Assembly: GCF_024218795.1 (NCBI RefSeq)
Contig: NZ_CP100400.1
Coordinates: forward strand, 3,224,001 to 3,288,000
DNA: 64,000 nucleotides
From: Halorussus aquaticus
GTDB lineage: Archaea; Halobacteriota; Halobacteria; Halobacteriales; Haladaptataceae
Reading direction: 5' to 3'
This document shows positions 44,727-55,576 of this stretch, piece after piece (within the stretch, counting starts at the first letter, position 1; every line of letters starts with the position of its first letter). Both the position numbers and the translations under genes were made by a program. The notes beneath the pieces were generated by a model. The model was not told the origin of the DNA, did no database searches, and saw only the letters and a list, made by a program, of their open reading frames with translations.

Positions 44727-44876
44727 TAGCTACTGCTTGAGCCGAGGAGTCGCCGCGACCGCACCGCTACAGCACCGCTCCGCAACCCCGACCGCCTCAC
44801 TCCTCCCCAACCTCGGCGGCCGCGTCTGCGGCCGCCGTCCCTCGCGCGACTCGACGCGGCGCACGAGAGCGCCGCG
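44724..44876 (+). repeat. Dispersed hairpin-rich element, copy B
   Basis: The core AGCTAGCTACTGCTTGAGC then GAGGAGTCGCCGC and CCTCCCCAACCTC matches copy A near 31148 with substitutions and small indels. It is followed by perfect hairpins: 44814-44837 (10-bp stem, 4-nt loop) and 44855-44876 (8-bp stem, 6-nt loop). The hairpin sequences differ from copy A although the arrangement is alike. It directly follows the tandem repeat. Confidence 0.6.
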
Positions 44877-44981
44877 CCAGCGCGCGCCGATTCAGTCTTC
44901 GGTCTGTGGTCGTCGTTCAGTCAATGGTCGTCGCCGGGTGCGAACCGCCGGACGGTCGCCGTCCGTCCGAACCTCGGGGAG

Positions 44982-44987
44982 TTTAAG
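44982..44987 (+). promoter_or_regulatory. TATA box of rfcS
   Basis: TTTAAG in GGAGTTTAAGACC lies 25-30 nt upstream of the ATG at 45012, predicting a leaderless transcript. Confidence 0.55.
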
Positions 44988-45011
44988 ACCGGCTAGCACT
45001 TGGTGTGTCAC

Positions 45012-46034
45012 ATGAGCGAGGTCGAGAGCGAGGCCGACGAGGTGGCCGAGAGCGAACCCGACGAGGCCGAGGTGGCGGAGGCCGGGCGCGACGAGATATG
45101 GATCGAGAAGTACCGGCCCGGGACGCTGGACGAGGTGGCGGGCCACGACGACATCACCGCGCGCCTGAAGCGCTACGTCGAGCGCGACGACCTGCCGAAT
45201 CTGCTGTTCTCCGGACCGGCGGGCGTCGGGAAGACGACCAGCGCCGTCGCCATCGCCAAGCAGCTCTACGGCGACGACTGGGAGCAGAACTTCCTCGAAC
45301 TCAATGCCTCCGACCAGCGTGGCATCGACGTGGTCCGGGACCGCATCAAGAACTTCGCGCGGTCGTCGTTCGGGGGGCACAGCTATCGCATCATCTTCCT
45401 CGACGAGGCCGACTCCCTCACGTCGGACGCCCAGTCGGCGCTCCGCCGGACGATGGAGCAGTTCTCCAGCAACACCCGATTCATCCTGTCGTGTAACTAC
45501 TCCTCGAAGATTATCGACCCCATCCAGTCGCGGTGCGCGACCTTCCGATTCGGTCCCATCGGCGACGAGGCCATCGCCGAACAGACGCGCAAAATCGCGG
45601 CCGAGGAGGGAATCGAGACGACCGAGGACGGCGTGGACGCGCTCGTCTACGCCGCCGACGGCGACATGCGCAAAGCCATCAACGCGCTGCAGGCCGCGGC
45701 CGTGATGGGCGAAGTCGTGGACGAGGAGGCGGTGTTCACCATCACCAGCACCGCCCGCCCGGAGGAGATAGAGCAGATGGTCACCCACGCCATCGAGGGC
45801 GACTTCACCAAGGCGCGCAAGGTGCTGGACGACCTGCTCACGAACAAGGGGATGGCGGGCGGCGACATCATCGACCAACTCCATCGGTCGGTCTGGGAGT
45901 TCGACTTGGACGACGAGGCCATCGTGCGCCTGATGGACCGCGTCGGCGAGGTCGATTACCGCATCACGGAGGGCGCGAACGAGAGCGTCCAACTGGAGGC
46001 GCTGTTGGCGTCGCTGTCGCTCGAAGATGAATAG
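45012..46034 (+). CDS. rfcS: Replication factor C small subunit
   Basis: A 340-residue AAA+ protein: after an acidic tail, [19 protein letters not shown], Walker [20 protein letters not shown], Walker [22 protein letters not shown] motif [10 protein letters not shown]. It loads PCNA. The ATG at 45012 is chosen over one 4 codons upstream because of TATA spacing. No large subunit is in the window. The neighbour is a zinc-ribbon gene on the same strand about 195 nt downstream. Confidence 0.97.
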   Translation: MSEVESEADEVAESEPDEAEVAEAGRDEIWIEKYRPGTLDEVAGHDDITARLKRYVERDDLPNLLFSGPAGVGKTTSAVAIAKQLYGDDWEQNFLELNASDQRGIDVVRDRIKNFARSSFGGHSYRIIFLDEADSLTSDAQSALRRTMEQFSSNTRFILSCNYSSKIIDPIQSRCATFRFGPIGDEAIAEQTRKIAAEEGIETTEDGVDALVYAADGDMRKAINALQAAAVMGEVVDEEAVFTITSTARPEEIEQMVTHAIEGDFTKARKVLDDLLTNKGMAGGDIIDQLHRSVWEFDLDDEAIVRLMDRVGEVDYRITEGANESVQLEALLASLSLEDE

Positions 46035-46229
46035 CTCCAAATTCGCCGGTAGCCGCCCGGTTCGCGGCGGGTTAGCGCGATGCTACCCCGAGCGAAATCG
46101 CTCGTTTCGTCGGCAGTGGCGCTCGGGAAAACGGATTTCACTGCGAAAACGTCGCGTTATTCCCGAAAACGGTCCCGAACGGCCACCTCTCTTATGTCCC
46201 GCACCGTCGTAGCCCCGACCGAGTACATC

Positions 46230-46412
46230 ATGGGACGCTATCCACGTCAGGTACGGGACGCACAGGTCAAGTGCATCGACTGTAACGCGCCCGTCGTCGA
46301 GACGATAGAGGGCAACTACGCCTGCGTGAACTGCGGGTCCGAACCGCTCAGCGCGCGGTCGGAGGCGGCCCCGTCCGCCCCGGAGGACGCGGCGTCTCTC
46401 GCGGACGACTGA
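46230..46412 (+). CDS. Small two-knuckle zinc-ribbon protein
   Basis: A 60-residue protein: MGRYPRQVRDAQVKCIDCNA then EGNYACVNCGSEPLSARSE. The two C-x2-C pairs form a zinc ribbon, as in many small haloarchaeal proteins. The ATG at 46230 is preferred; one 12 codons upstream (46195) is also in frame. The C-terminus ends SLADD just as the tandem repeat downstream begins. Confidence 0.65.
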   Translation: MGRYPRQVRDAQVKCIDCNAPVVETIEGNYACVNCGSEPLSARSEAAPSAPEDAASLADD

Positions 46413-46515
46413 CGACTCGCTTCTCGCGGACGACTGACGACTCGCTTCTCGCGGACGACTGACGACTCGCTTCTCGCGGACGACCGGACGATTCGTCCCT
46501 CGCAGACGACCGGAC
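46397..46515. repeat. Tandem repeat of 25 nt after the zinc-ribbon gene
   Basis: CTCGCGGACGACTGACGACT-type units start at 46397, 46422, 46447 and 46472 (period 25), then two degenerate copies to about 46515. The first unit encodes the last residues and stop of the zinc-ribbon protein. Since 25 is not a multiple of three, it cannot be a coding repeat. It lies between the zinc-ribbon and the ABC ATPase gene. Confidence 0.8.
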
Positions 46516-46627
46516 GACACTCGCTGGTGTCGCCACGAACCAGACTTTTGTCACTGGTCGGCGAACCGTAGCGTATGCGCTATCGCCCTCTCGAACGGAC
46601 GACCGACGACGCCCGACGCCCGCGACC

Positions 46628-47416
46628 ATGACCGCGAACGCCCCCATCCGAACCGAGTCCCTGACGAAGCGCTACGGCGACGAACTCGCGGTTCGGGACC
46701 TCTCGCTCACGGTCGAGCGCGGCGAGGTGTTCGGTTTCCTCGGTCCGAACGGCGCGGGCAAGACCACGACGATGCGGATGCTGACGACGCTGACCCGGCC
46801 CAGTTCGGGCGAGGCGTGGGTCGCCGGTGCGCCGATAACCGACCGCGACGCGGTGGTGGACGAACTCGGCTATCTGCCGGAGGAGCCGCCGATTCACGAC
46901 GAACTCACCGGACGCGAGCAGTTGGAGTACGTCGCCGGACTCCGCGACTCGCCCGGGACAGAGACCGACGAGCGCATCCGCGAGTTGCTCGCGCGCTTCG
47001 ACCTCGCCGACGACGCCGACGACCGCATCTCGACCTACTCGAAGGGGATGAAACAGAAGACCGCGCTGATTCAGGCGCTCCTCCACGACCCCGCGGTGCT
47101 GTTTCTGGACGAACCCACGTCGGGACTCGACCCGCGGGCGGCCCGGACGGTCCGGAACCTGATAACCGAACTCCGCGAGGAGGGGATGACCGTCTTCCTC
47201 TCGACGCACATCCTGCCCGTCGTGGAGGAACTCGCCGACAGAGTCGGAGTCCTCCACGACGGCCGACTCGTGGCCGAGGGGTCGCCCGAGTCGCTGACCC
47301 ACCGGGCCGAGTCCGGCGAGGAGTCCACCCTCGAAGAGGTGTTCCTCGAAGTGACGAGCGAGCGCCCCGGCGAGGCGGCCGGGGCGGACGCGGAGCGGTC
47401 GGAGTTCGTCCGATGA
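46628..47416 (+). CDS. ABC exporter ATP-binding protein
   Basis: A 262-residue ATPase: Walker A LGPNGAGKTTTMRML, signature STYSKGMKQKTALIQAL, Walker B VLFLDEPTSGLDPRAARTV and H-loop FLSTHILPV. It overlaps the following permease gene by 4 nt (ATGA). The pair is an ABC-2 exporter with unknown substrate. Confidence 0.93.
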   Translation: MTANAPIRTESLTKRYGDELAVRDLSLTVERGEVFGFLGPNGAGKTTTMRMLTTLTRPSSGEAWVAGAPITDRDAVVDELGYLPEEPPIHDELTGREQLEYVAGLRDSPGTETDERIRELLARFDLADDADDRISTYSKGMKQKTALIQALLHDPAVLFLDEPTSGLDPRAARTVRNLITELREEGMTVFLSTHILPVVEELADRVGVLHDGRLVAEGSPESLTHRAESGEESTLEEVFLEVTSERPGEAAGADAERSEFVR

Positions 47417-49113
47417 AGCGCCCGAACCTCTCGCACGCGACGCGAATCAGCCGCGTCGAACTCCGGCGGAGCGTCCGGGCGATGCGGTCCAGCACGACGC
47501 GGACCGCCGCGTTCGGGTTCGCACTCCTGTTCTGGGTCGCCCTGCCGACGGTCGGCGGCGGCTTCGCGGCGTATCGACTCGGGCGAGCGCTCCCCGGAGT
47601 CCCCGCCGCCCTCCCGATACTCGACCTCGTTCGCGGCGGGGCGGCGGTCGGGTGGGTCGGTCTCGCGGCGCTCGCCGCCGCCCGGTCCGCGGGCAAGAAG
47701 GGGGAACTCGAATCGCCGGAGGGACTCCTGACGACGGTGCCCGCACGGGACGCCGCACTCGGTCTCCTACTCGCGGAGTACGCCCGCATGGCGCTGGTCG
47801 CCGCGATACCGGTCGTGACCGTCGCCGCGGCGCTCGCGGTGGGTGCTGGCGTCGTCGCGCCGCTCCTCGCCGTTCCGGCCACCGCCGCAGTCCTGCTCGG
47901 CGTCGCGGTGTCCATCGGCTTTCCAGTCGGTCTCGGCGTCAAGTGGGTCACGCTCAGGTCGCCGTGGCTGGCCCGCCACAAGACCGCGCTGCTGGTCGCG
48001 CTGTTCGGTCTCTACTTCCTCGCGGTCACGTCGGAGGCGTTCGGTGCGGTACTCACGGCTCTCCAGCGCGCGCTCCGGGACACGCCGCTGGCGTGGTTCG
48101 GCGACGCCGCCCTGCTCGGACTCCCGGGTATCGAGGCGGTTCCGGCCCGCGCGCTCGCTGCGGCGGCGCTGGGTGCGGTACTGCTTCCGACGTTCGCGGC
48201 GGTCGGCGTCCGGTCGGCGACGACGCTGTGGTACACCGACCGCGCCCAAGATAGGAGTCTCGACCGCACGCAGGACGAGAGGGACGAGGCGACGGCGCGG
48301 GAGCGCGGGGCCGACCGCACGACACCCGCGGGCCGACCGCGGGAGACGAGCGCGGGTCTCGGCGAGCGAGTCCTCTCGGGGTCCGGCGTCCTCGCGCGAC
48401 CCACGCGGACCGTGACGCTGGCGGTGTGGCGACGGACCGAGCGCTCGCCGATTCGACTGCTCTACGTCACCTATCCCCTGTTCTTCCTCTACGCGCCGCT
48501 CCGGACCGCGTTCGAGAGCGGCGTACCGACCTCTCTGCCGATACTGGTCGCGCTCTACGGGACGTGGGCGGTCGGCGCGACGGCGCTCAACCCCCTCGGC
48601 GACGAGGGGTCGGTCCTGCCCGCGACGCTCCTGTCGGGCGTCGACGGCCGCCAGTTCGTCGCCGGGCACGTCCTGTCGGCGACGCTGGTCGGGGTACCGC
48701 TGGTGGCGCTGGCGACCGGCGTGACGGGCGCGCTGAGTCCGCTCGACCCCGCGAAGTGGCTCGCGCTGACCGGCGCGAGCGTCGTTCTCGTCGTCGCCGG
48801 AACCGTCCTCGCAGTCGGCGTCGGCACCCTCTTCCCGCGGTTCGGCACGGTCGAGGTGTTCCGGAGCCGTGAGGTCACGATGCCGAGCAAGGGGGCGTTC
48901 GCGGCCTACTCGCTGGCGCTGTTGGGCGGCGCGGTCGGCGCGGTGGTCGCGCTCGTCGGCCCGATAGCCGAGTTCGTGGGTGCGCTCGTCGGCGTTCCGC
49001 GGGGCGTCGTCCGCGGGGTCGGCGCGGCGCTGGCGGTGCTGGTCGGGGCGGTCGGCCCGGTGGTCGCGTACCGGTGGACGACGCGGGAGTTCGAGACCTA
49101 CGTCCTCGACTGA
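47413..49113 (+). CDS. Large ABC-2 type permease
   Basis: A 566-residue membrane protein, longer than typical ABC-2 permeases, with about 12 helices in two sets separated by a charged cytosolic loop (around residues 270-330, rich in Arg, Asp and Thr). Helix examples: [18 protein letters not shown] and [19 protein letters not shown]. It is translationally coupled to the ATPase. The two-part layout suggests a fused dimer, so one polypeptide could fill both permease positions. Confidence 0.85.
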   Translation: MKRPNLSHATRISRVELRRSVRAMRSSTTRTAAFGFALLFWVALPTVGGGFAAYRLGRALPGVPAALPILDLVRGGAAVGWVGLAALAAARSAGKKGELESPEGLLTTVPARDAALGLLLAEYARMALVAAIPVVTVAAALAVGAGVVAPLLAVPATAAVLLGVAVSIGFPVGLGVKWVTLRSPWLARHKTALLVALFGLYFLAVTSEAFGAVLTALQRALRDTPLAWFGDAALLGLPGIEAVPARALAAAALGAVLLPTFAAVGVRSATTLWYTDRAQDRSLDRTQDERDEATARERGADRTTPAGRPRETSAGLGERVLSGSGVLARPTRTVTLAVWRRTERSPIRLLYVTYPLFFLYAPLRTAFESGVPTSLPILVALYGTWAVGATALNPLGDEGSVLPATLLSGVDGRQFVAGHVLSATLVGVPLVALATGVTGALSPLDPAKWLALTGASVVLVVAGTVLAVGVGTLFPRFGTVEVFRSREVTMPSKGAFAAYSLALLGGAVGAVVALVGPIAEFVGALVGVPRGVVRGVGAALAVLVGAVGPVVAYRWTTREFETYVLD

Positions 49114-49166
49114 GTACGCACGTTGCGGAACTGTTTTACCCGTTCGTTGGCGAAATACGAACAATA

Positions 49167-51959
49167 ATGAGCGAACTCGAAGAGGAGTACCGCCTCGATT
49201 ATTTCGAGGAAGAGGGCTTCGTCAGGAAGGAGTGTACCGAGTGCGGTGACTTCTTCTGGACGCGCGACGAGGGCCGCGAGACCTGCGGCGAACCGCCGTG
49301 CGAGACGTACCAGTTCATCGACGACCCCGGGTTCCCCGAGTCCTACACGCTCGAAGAGATGCGAGAGGCGTTCCTCTCGTTCTTCGAGGAGAACGACCAC
49401 GAGCGAATCGACCCGTATCCGGTGGCCGCGAACCGCTGGCGCGACGACGTGCTGCTCACGCAGGCGTCCATCTACGACTTCCAACCGCTGGTCACGTCGG
49501 GCCAGACCCCGCCGCCCGCCAACCCCCTGACCATCAGCCAGCCCTGCATCCGGATGCAGGACATCGACAACGTGGGCAAGACCGGTCGCCACACGATGGC
49601 GTTCGAGATGATGGCCCACCACGCGTTCAACGCCCGCGAGGACCTCGAAGACCCCGACCAGTACGCCTATCAGGGCGAGGTCTACTGGAAGGACGAGACG
49701 GTGCAGTACTGCGATGAGTTCTTCGAGTCGATGGGGGCCGATTTGGAGGAAATCACGTACATCGAGGACCCGTGGGTTGGAGGGGGCAACGCCGGACCCG
49801 CCATCGAGGTCATCTACAAGGGCGCGGAACTCGCCACGCTGGTCTTCATGTCGATGGAGCAGGACCCCGACGGCGAGTACGAGATGAAGGACGGCAACCG
49901 GTACTCCAAGATGGACACCTACATCGTGGACACCGGCTACGGTCTCGAACGCTGGACGTGGATGTCTCAGGGGACGCCGACCGTCTACGAGGCGATCTAC
50001 CCCGAGATGATATCGTTCCTGAAGGAGAACGCGGGAATCGACCACACCGACGAGCAGGAGGAACTCGTCCACCGGGCCTCGAAACTCGCGGGTCACATGG
50101 ACATCGACGAGGCCGAGGACATGGAGGCCGCCCGCGACAACATCGCCGACCAGTTGGACGTGTCCACGTCGGACCTCGAAGCCCTGCTCGAACCCCTCGA
50201 AGACATCTACGCCATCGCTGACCACTGCCGGACGCTGGCGTACATGCTCGGCGACGGCATCGTCCCGAGCAACGTCGGCACGGGCTACCTCACGCGGATG
50301 GTCCTCCGGCGCACGAAACGCCTCTGTGACAACGTGGGCGTGGACGCGCCGCTGGACGAACTCGTGGACATGCAGGCCGAGCGACTGGAGTACGAGAACC
50401 GCGACACCGTCCGGGACATCGTCCGGACGGAGGTCGAGAAGTACCGCGAGACGCTCGAACAGGGCGGTCGCCGTGTCGAGCGCCTCGCCGAAGAGCACGC
50501 CGAGAAGGGTGAACCGATTCCGACCGACGAACTGGTCGAACTCTACGACTCCCACGGCATCCAACCGGACATGGTCGAGGAGATTGCCGCGGAGTTCGGG
50601 ACGACGGTCGACGTGCCCGACGACTTCTACAGCGTCGTCGCCTCTCGCCACGACTCCGGACAGGCATTCGAGGAGGACGTAGAAGAGGACGACCGCCTCG
50701 CCGACCTGCCGAAGACCGAGCGCCAGTTCTACGAGGACCAGTACGGCACCGACTTCGAGGCCGTGGTCCTCGACGTGTTCGAGCGCGAGGGCGAGACCGG
50801 CGAGACCGTCTACGACGTGGTCCTCGACCAGACGATGTTCTACCCCGAAGGCGGCGGTCAGCCGTCCGACCGCGGGACCCTGACCACCGACGAGAAGAGC
50901 GTGCAGGTCGAAGACGTGCAGATTCGCGACGGCGTCGTCCTCCACCGGACCGACGACGAGGTCGGCAAGGGCGACATCGTCCGCGGGAAGATAGACCGCG
51001 ACCGTCGGCGTCGCCTGATGCGCCACCACACCGCGACCCACATCGTCATCCACGCCGCCCGCGAGGTGCTGGGCGAACACGTCCGGCAGGCGGGTGCCCA
51101 GAAGGGTATCGACAGTTCCCGCATCGACATCCGCCACTACGAGCGCATCGACCCCGAGACCCGAGCGGAGATAGAGATGGTCGCCAACCAACTCGTGATG
51201 GACAACACGTCCGTCCAGCAGGAGTGGCCCAACCGCCACGAGGCCGAGGAGGAGTACGGCTTCGACCTGTATCAGGGCGGCATCCCGCCGGGACAGAACA
51301 TCCGCCTCATCCACGTCGCCGAGGACGTGCAGGCCTGCGGTGGCACCCACGTCCGGCGGACCGGCGACGTCGGCACCATCAAAATCCTGAACACCGAACG
51401 CGTGCAGGACGGCGTCGAGCGCCTCACCTTCGCCGCGGGCGAGGCCGCCATCGAGGCGACCCAGCGCACCGAGTCCGCGCTCGCGGAGGCCGCCGAGATT
51501 CTGGACGTGGCCCCCGAGGAGGTGCCCGAGACCGCCGAGCGCTTCTTCGAGGAGTGGAAGGGCCGCGGCAAGCAGATAGAGGACCTGAAGGAACAGCTCG
51601 CCGAGGCCCGCGCCTCCGGCGGCGGAGGCGGCGAGGAGGTCGAAGTCGGTGACGCGACCGCGGTCGTCCAGCGCCTCGACGCCGACATGGACGAACTCCG
51701 GGCGACCGCCAACGCCCTCGCGGAGGAGGGCAAGATAGCGGTCATCGGGAGCGGTGCGGACGGCGCGACGTTCGTGGTCGCGGTGCCGGACGGCGTCGGC
51801 GTCAACGCCGGTGAGGTCGTCGGCGAACTCGCCCAGAAGGTCGGCGGCGGCGGGGGCGGCCCGCCGGACTTCGCGCAGGGCGGCGGTCCCGACGCCGAGA
51901 AACTCGACGACGCGCTGGACGACGCTCCCGAGGTCCTGAAGCAGGTCGCAAACGTCTGA
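49167..51959 (+). CDS. alaS: Alanine--tRNA ligase, archaeal type
   Basis: A 930-residue enzyme. Residues 20-45 carry the archaeal N-terminal zinc knuckle ([21 protein letters not shown]). Class II motifs follow ([46 protein letters not shown]). The editing domain has [19 protein letters not shown] and [15 protein letters not shown]. The C-terminal DHHA1 domain ends near [12 protein letters not shown]. It charges tRNA-Ala and edits Ser/Gly. A TATA-like TTTTACC lies about 30 nt upstream. Confidence 0.98.
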   Translation: MSELEEEYRLDYFEEEGFVRKECTECGDFFWTRDEGRETCGEPPCETYQFIDDPGFPESYTLEEMREAFLSFFEENDHERIDPYPVAANRWRDDVLLTQASIYDFQPLVTSGQTPPPANPLTISQPCIRMQDIDNVGKTGRHTMAFEMMAHHAFNAREDLEDPDQYAYQGEVYWKDETVQYCDEFFESMGADLEEITYIEDPWVGGGNAGPAIEVIYKGAELATLVFMSMEQDPDGEYEMKDGNRYSKMDTYIVDTGYGLERWTWMSQGTPTVYEAIYPEMISFLKENAGIDHTDEQEELVHRASKLAGHMDIDEAEDMEAARDNIADQLDVSTSDLEALLEPLEDIYAIADHCRTLAYMLGDGIVPSNVGTGYLTRMVLRRTKRLCDNVGVDAPLDELVDMQAERLEYENRDTVRDIVRTEVEKYRETLEQGGRRVERLAEEHAEKGEPIPTDELVELYDSHGIQPDMVEEIAAEFGTTVDVPDDFYSVVASRHDSGQAFEEDVEEDDRLADLPKTERQFYEDQYGTDFEAVVLDVFEREGETGETVYDVVLDQTMFYPEGGGQPSDRGTLTTDEKSVQVEDVQIRDGVVLHRTDDEVGKGDIVRGKIDRDRRRRLMRHHTATHIVIHAAREVLGEHVRQAGAQKGIDSSRIDIRHYERIDPETRAEIEMVANQLVMDNTSVQQEWPNRHEAEEEYGFDLYQGGIPPGQNIRLIHVAEDVQACGGTHVRRTGDVGTIKILNTERVQDGVERLTFAAGEAAIEATQRTESALAEAAEILDVAPEEVPETAERFFEEWKGRGKQIEDLKEQLAEARASGGGGGEEVEVGDATAVVQRLDADMDELRATANALAEEGKIAVIGSGADGATFVVAVPDGVGVNAGEVVGELAQKVGGGGGGPPDFAQGGGPDAEKLDDALDDAPEVLKQVANV

Positions 51960-52059
51960 ACTCTCGCCGATTTCTTCTCCACGCGGCGCTCCCCGACATC
52001 GGTCGCACGAGCGACACTACACGACTGGACACTCGCGGTCGAAGCGGCACCGTACAGGC

Positions 52060-53292
52060 CTACTCGTCCCGTCCCAGCGCCAACCGCTTCGCCCGCGCCC
52101 AGAGCGACTCCGAGCGACGCCGACGCTCCAGTCGCCGAGCGAGGTCGGCGTTGTTCTCCTTGAGACGCGCTCGCTCGTTCCTGAGGCGCTCGTTTTCGGT
52201 TCTCAACCGCTCGTTCTCGGCGTCCAGTCGCTCTACCTCGGCGTTCGACCGGTCGAACGCCTCGGCGACGCCCTGACGCTCGCCATCGCGTCTCGTCGCG
52301 GTCGATTCCGCCGGTTCGTCGGACCGGCCGGAGTCCCCGCTTCGCTCGAAGTCCCCGCTTCGCCCGGAGGTCGCCGTCTGTTCCGAGTCTCCACTCCACC
52401 GGCCGGGAACGGTCTCGGAACGCCGAGAGGGACCGTTTTCGGTCTCGGGGACCTCGAAGTTCTCCGGCACCTCGAAATTCTCGGGCGTTCCCAGCGCGTT
52501 CTCGTCGCGGGTCCGGCCCGCCAGCACGGCGTTCAACACCCCGCCGACCAGCAGGACGAGTCCGCTGAAGTAGAGCCAGATGAGCAACAGGAGCGCGCTC
52601 CCGAGGGTGCCGTAAATCGCCTCGTAGCGCCCGGCGTAGGCGACGTAGCCCTGAAATGCGGCCTCCAGCACTGCCCATCCGACGGCGGCGACGACGGTGC
52701 CGGGGAGTACCTCTATGGGCCGAACGTCCACGTCGGGGAAGACGTAGTAGACCGGGAAGAACGCGACCGTCAGTCCGGCGACGACTAACAGCGGGTTCAC
52801 GACGGAGGGGTACGGCAGGGCCGGGGCCAGCGCGAAGACGACCCCGGCCGCGACGACGAGGGTGATGGCGACGGTCAGCGCCACCACGACGACGAGGGCG
52901 TCTCTGGCCTGCGCGACGATACCCTTCTTCTCCTCGATGCCGTAAATCTCCGAGAACGCGACGTCCAGCGCGCGGAATATCCGCGAGGTCCCCCACAGGA
53001 GCGTGACCGCACCGAGTATCGAGACGCCGGTCCGCGCGTCGGTCGCGCCGAGCGAGTCCACCAACAACTGTCGAGCGTACGGCGTGAGTACCGACTCGGT
53101 CGCCGAGTAGAGGTACGCGGTCAGCGCGGCGTTGTCGATGGCCGAGAGGACGAACAGGGCGAACAGCAACAGCGGCAGCGTCGAGATGAACGCGTAGTAC
53201 GCGATACTCCCGGCCATGAACGTGATGTTCTCGTTGTGGACCTCGCGTAACGTCGCACGCACCACGCTCCCCATCCGGTGGTGAACCCCCAT
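52060..53292 (-). CDS. YihY/BrkB-like membrane protein with coiled-coil tail
   Basis: A 410-residue protein. Residues 1-270 form the YihY/BrkB domain: MAGSIAYYAFISTLPLLLFA, GTSRIFRALDVAFSEIYGIE, LLLIWLYFSGLVLLVGGVLN (six helices). Residues about 275-345 are low complexity with a repeated ENFEVP and Ser/Gly/Arg/Asp motifs. Residues about 350-400 are a coiled coil (AENERLRTENERLRNERARL). The membrane domain was once linked to RNase BN by mistake. The cytosolic coil is probably for oligomer or partner binding. Confidence 0.88.
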   Translation of the reverse strand: MGVHHRMGSVVRATLREVHNENITFMAGSIAYYAFISTLPLLLFALFVLSAIDNAALTAYLYSATESVLTPYARQLLVDSLGATDARTGVSILGAVTLLWGTSRIFRALDVAFSEIYGIEEKKGIVAQARDALVVVVALTVAITLVVAAGVVFALAPALPYPSVVNPLLVVAGLTVAFFPVYYVFPDVDVRPIEVLPGTVVAAVGWAVLEAAFQGYVAYAGRYEAIYGTLGSALLLLIWLYFSGLVLLVGGVLNAVLAGRTRDENALGTPENFEVPENFEVPETENGPSRRSETVPGRWSGDSEQTATSGRSGDFERSGDSGRSDEPAESTATRRDGERQGVAEAFDRSNAEVERLDAENERLRTENERLRNERARLKENNADLARRLERRRRSESLWARAKRLALGRDE

Positions 53293-53448
53293 CGCACCGT
53301 GGTACGGCCGTGAGACTCAAAACGCCTCTGCCCGTCGCGGACCCGATACGTCGGTGGTTCCTCCCCGTCCGCGGCGGCGAAACGCGACCGGGCGGTTCGC
53401 CCGAATCTTCTTACATCGAGTCGTCGTGGAAGACTCGGGGGAGAGTCC

Positions 53449-54234
53449 ATGACGACGCAACCGACACGACAGACCGAGCAGTCACAGCGCGGCCGAACGA
53501 CCGGACAGAGCGCGGCGCGAGGGTCCCAGACGGGACGCCGACCGCGGACGTTCCGGACCGCCGTGGGTCTCCCGGACGAGACCCGGCGGGCCGTCGTCGG
53601 GATGCTCAACCAGAGTCTCGCCGACACCACGGACCTGATGACCCAGAGCAAGTTCGCCCACTGGAACGTGAAGGGGATGAACTTCTACCAGTTGCACCTG
53701 CTGTTCGACGAGATCGCCGAGACCTTCGAGGACCACGCCGACGTCGTCGCCGAACGAGCGACCGCACTGGGCGGGGAGGCCACCGGCACCGCGCGGACCG
53801 CCGCCGCGAACAGTCGGATCCCGGAGATTCCGCCGGACGTGACTACCGGGGCGGAGTACGTCGCGGCGCTGGTCGAACGCGTCGGCATCCACGCCAACAA
53901 CCTCCGGCGTGAGATCGAACTCGCGGTCGAGCACGGCGACGAGGACACCGCCGACATGTACACCGAACTCTCTCGCGAGGTGGACGAGCAACTCTACTTC
54001 CTCGAAGCCCACCTCCAGAGCGTCACCCCCGAGGCGATTCCGGACAGTCCGGGGGCGTCGCCGCAGGGCGGCGGTTCGCAGGGCGGCAGTCCGTCGCAGT
54101 ACCGCCAGCCACCGGAGCGTTCACCGCAGTCCCAACAGGGCGGAGCGCAGTCGCGCCAGACCGGCACCCAGACGCGGGGTCACCCCGGAACCGGCGGGTC
54201 CAGCCAGCGAGGACGGGGGTACGGTCGCCGGTAG
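53449..54234 (+). CDS. dpsA: DpsA-like ferritin with long flexible tails
   Basis: A 261-residue protein. Residues about 35-195 are a Dps ferritin core (LMTQSKFAHWNVKGMNFYQLH, FDEIAETFEDHADVVAERATALG), with the ferroxidase His, Asp and Glu. It has an N-terminal Gln/Thr/Arg-rich tail of about 35 residues and a C-terminal tail of about 65 residues, rich in Gln, Gly, Ser, Pro and Arg (GGSQGGSPSQYRQPPERS). Dps stores iron and protects DNA. The long tails are unusual and may bind DNA or promote condensates. Confidence 0.9.
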   Translation: MTTQPTRQTEQSQRGRTTGQSAARGSQTGRRPRTFRTAVGLPDETRRAVVGMLNQSLADTTDLMTQSKFAHWNVKGMNFYQLHLLFDEIAETFEDHADVVAERATALGGEATGTARTAAANSRIPEIPPDVTTGAEYVAALVERVGIHANNLRREIELAVEHGDEDTADMYTELSREVDEQLYFLEAHLQSVTPEAIPDSPGASPQGGGSQGGSPSQYRQPPERSPQSQQGGAQSRQTGTQTRGHPGTGGSSQRGRGYGRR

Positions 54235-54273
54235 CGGTATAGGGACACGGTCGCCGGTAGCGGTACGGACGGC

Positions 54274-55455
54274 TCAGGTCTCGACGCCGAGGACTCGCTC
54301 GGCCGCCGCACCGACTTCGGGAATTTTCTCCTCGGGCGCGTAGACTCCCAGTCGCCACTGGGCGCGTCCCGCCGCGCGCAGGCCCTCGACCAGCGGCGAC
54401 TCGTCGGCGAGTCGTCGGACCTCGCCGTCCACGACCACGCGGGTCGAGGACTCCGGCATGCCGGGTTCGCCGGGGGTATCGACCAGCACGTCCTCGGGCG
54501 ACACGTCGGTCTCGCCCGCGGCGTCCGCGGTCTCCGCTATCTCTCGCTCGAAGGCCCGGACCTCGTCGCGGTCGGCCGCGACGACGGCCTCGGGAACCGC
54601 GTCGAGTTTGGCCCAGACCGCCCGCTTGTAGAGGTCCCGCTGTTCGAGGCGGCGGGCGGCGTCGGCGGTGGCCGGGCAGTCCCGGAGCGCCCCGAGCAGG
54701 CGGTCGTCGGTCATCCGCGCGAACGCCTCCGGGCGGAGGTCGGTCGAATCGAGCAGGCGCTCGCTCGCGCGTTCGAGCATCGCGCCCGCGATGCGCGAGA
54801 CGTGGTGGCGATACACCGTCGCGTTCATCAGCGCGCGGGCGACCAGCGTCCCCTCGGCGGTCTGGACGTTGCCCGCCGAGAGGACGAGGTCGTCGTCGCG
54901 GAACTGGAGGGCCGCCAGCAGGCGCGAGTGGTCGATGGTGCCGTAGGGGACGCCGGTGTGATGGGCGTCCCGGACGAGGTAGTCCATCCGGTCCACGTCG
55001 AGTTCCCCGGCGACGAGTTGGCCGAGTCTGCCCTCGCCCGCCACGAGGTCGGCGACCTCGCCGGGGTCCAGACCGTGGGACTCCAGCACCGCGCCCAGTT
55101 CGCCCGACGCGAGCAGGTCGCCCACCTCGTCGTGGTGGCGGCCGAGTCGGCGCTCGATGACGCCCTCGGTCTGGTGGCCGTAGGGTCCGTGGCCCACGTC
55201 GTGGAGCAGGGCGGCGGCCCGGACCGCCTTCGCCCGGTCGCCCTCGACCCCGAGCAGCGAGCAGGCCTCCCGGGCGAGGTAGTAGACGCCGAGGCTGTGT
55301 TCGAATCGCGTGTGGTTCGCGGAGGGGTAGACGAGGCGGACCGTGCTGAGTTGCTTGATGTGGCGGAGGCGCTGGAGTTCGGGGGTGTCCAGCAGGTCGG
55401 CCGCGAGGTCGCAGACGGGGATGTGGTCGTGGACGCTGTCCTTGATGGCCTTCAT
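54274..55455 (-). CDS. HD-domain phosphohydrolase (dGTPase-like)
   Basis: A 393-residue protein: MKAIKDSVHDHIPVCDLAAD, LQRLRHIKQLSTVRLVYPSA, NHTRFEHSLGVYYLA, ALLHDVGHGPYGHQTEG, and LDVDRMDYLVRDAHHTGVPY. H...HD...D metal ligands are present. This is the YdhJ/SAMHD1-like group, which hydrolyses dNTPs or nucleotides. The ATG at 55455 is used: upstream in-frame residues are poor. The C-terminal part is a variable helical domain. Confidence 0.92.
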   Translation of the reverse strand: MKAIKDSVHDHIPVCDLAADLLDTPELQRLRHIKQLSTVRLVYPSANHTRFEHSLGVYYLAREACSLLGVEGDRAKAVRAAALLHDVGHGPYGHQTEGVIERRLGRHHDEVGDLLASGELGAVLESHGLDPGEVADLVAGEGRLGQLVAGELDVDRMDYLVRDAHHTGVPYGTIDHSRLLAALQFRDDDLVLSAGNVQTAEGTLVARALMNATVYRHHVSRIAGAMLERASERLLDSTDLRPEAFARMTDDRLLGALRDCPATADAARRLEQRDLYKRAVWAKLDAVPEAVVAADRDEVRAFEREIAETADAAGETDVSPEDVLVDTPGEPGMPESSTRVVVDGEVRRLADESPLVEGLRAAGRAQWRLGVYAPEEKIPEVGAAAERVLGVET

Positions 55456-55576
55456 CGGGTCCGGTTTGACAGAGCGGTGGCAAAAAGCGTCCGTCTCGTC
55501 GCCTTCGCACGTCGGCGGTCTCCCTCGGACGGGCGCTCGCACGACGGACTGCAAAAAGTATCTGCGGTCGAGGTGG

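Noticed and set aside
46397..46515. Possible CRISPR array or coding repeat
   Set aside because: No spacers exist, and the 25-nt period breaks any reading frame.
49098..51350. A 750-residue open frame antisense to alaS
   Set aside because: It is a mirror of the alaS coding sequence with unnatural composition; the sense product is certain.
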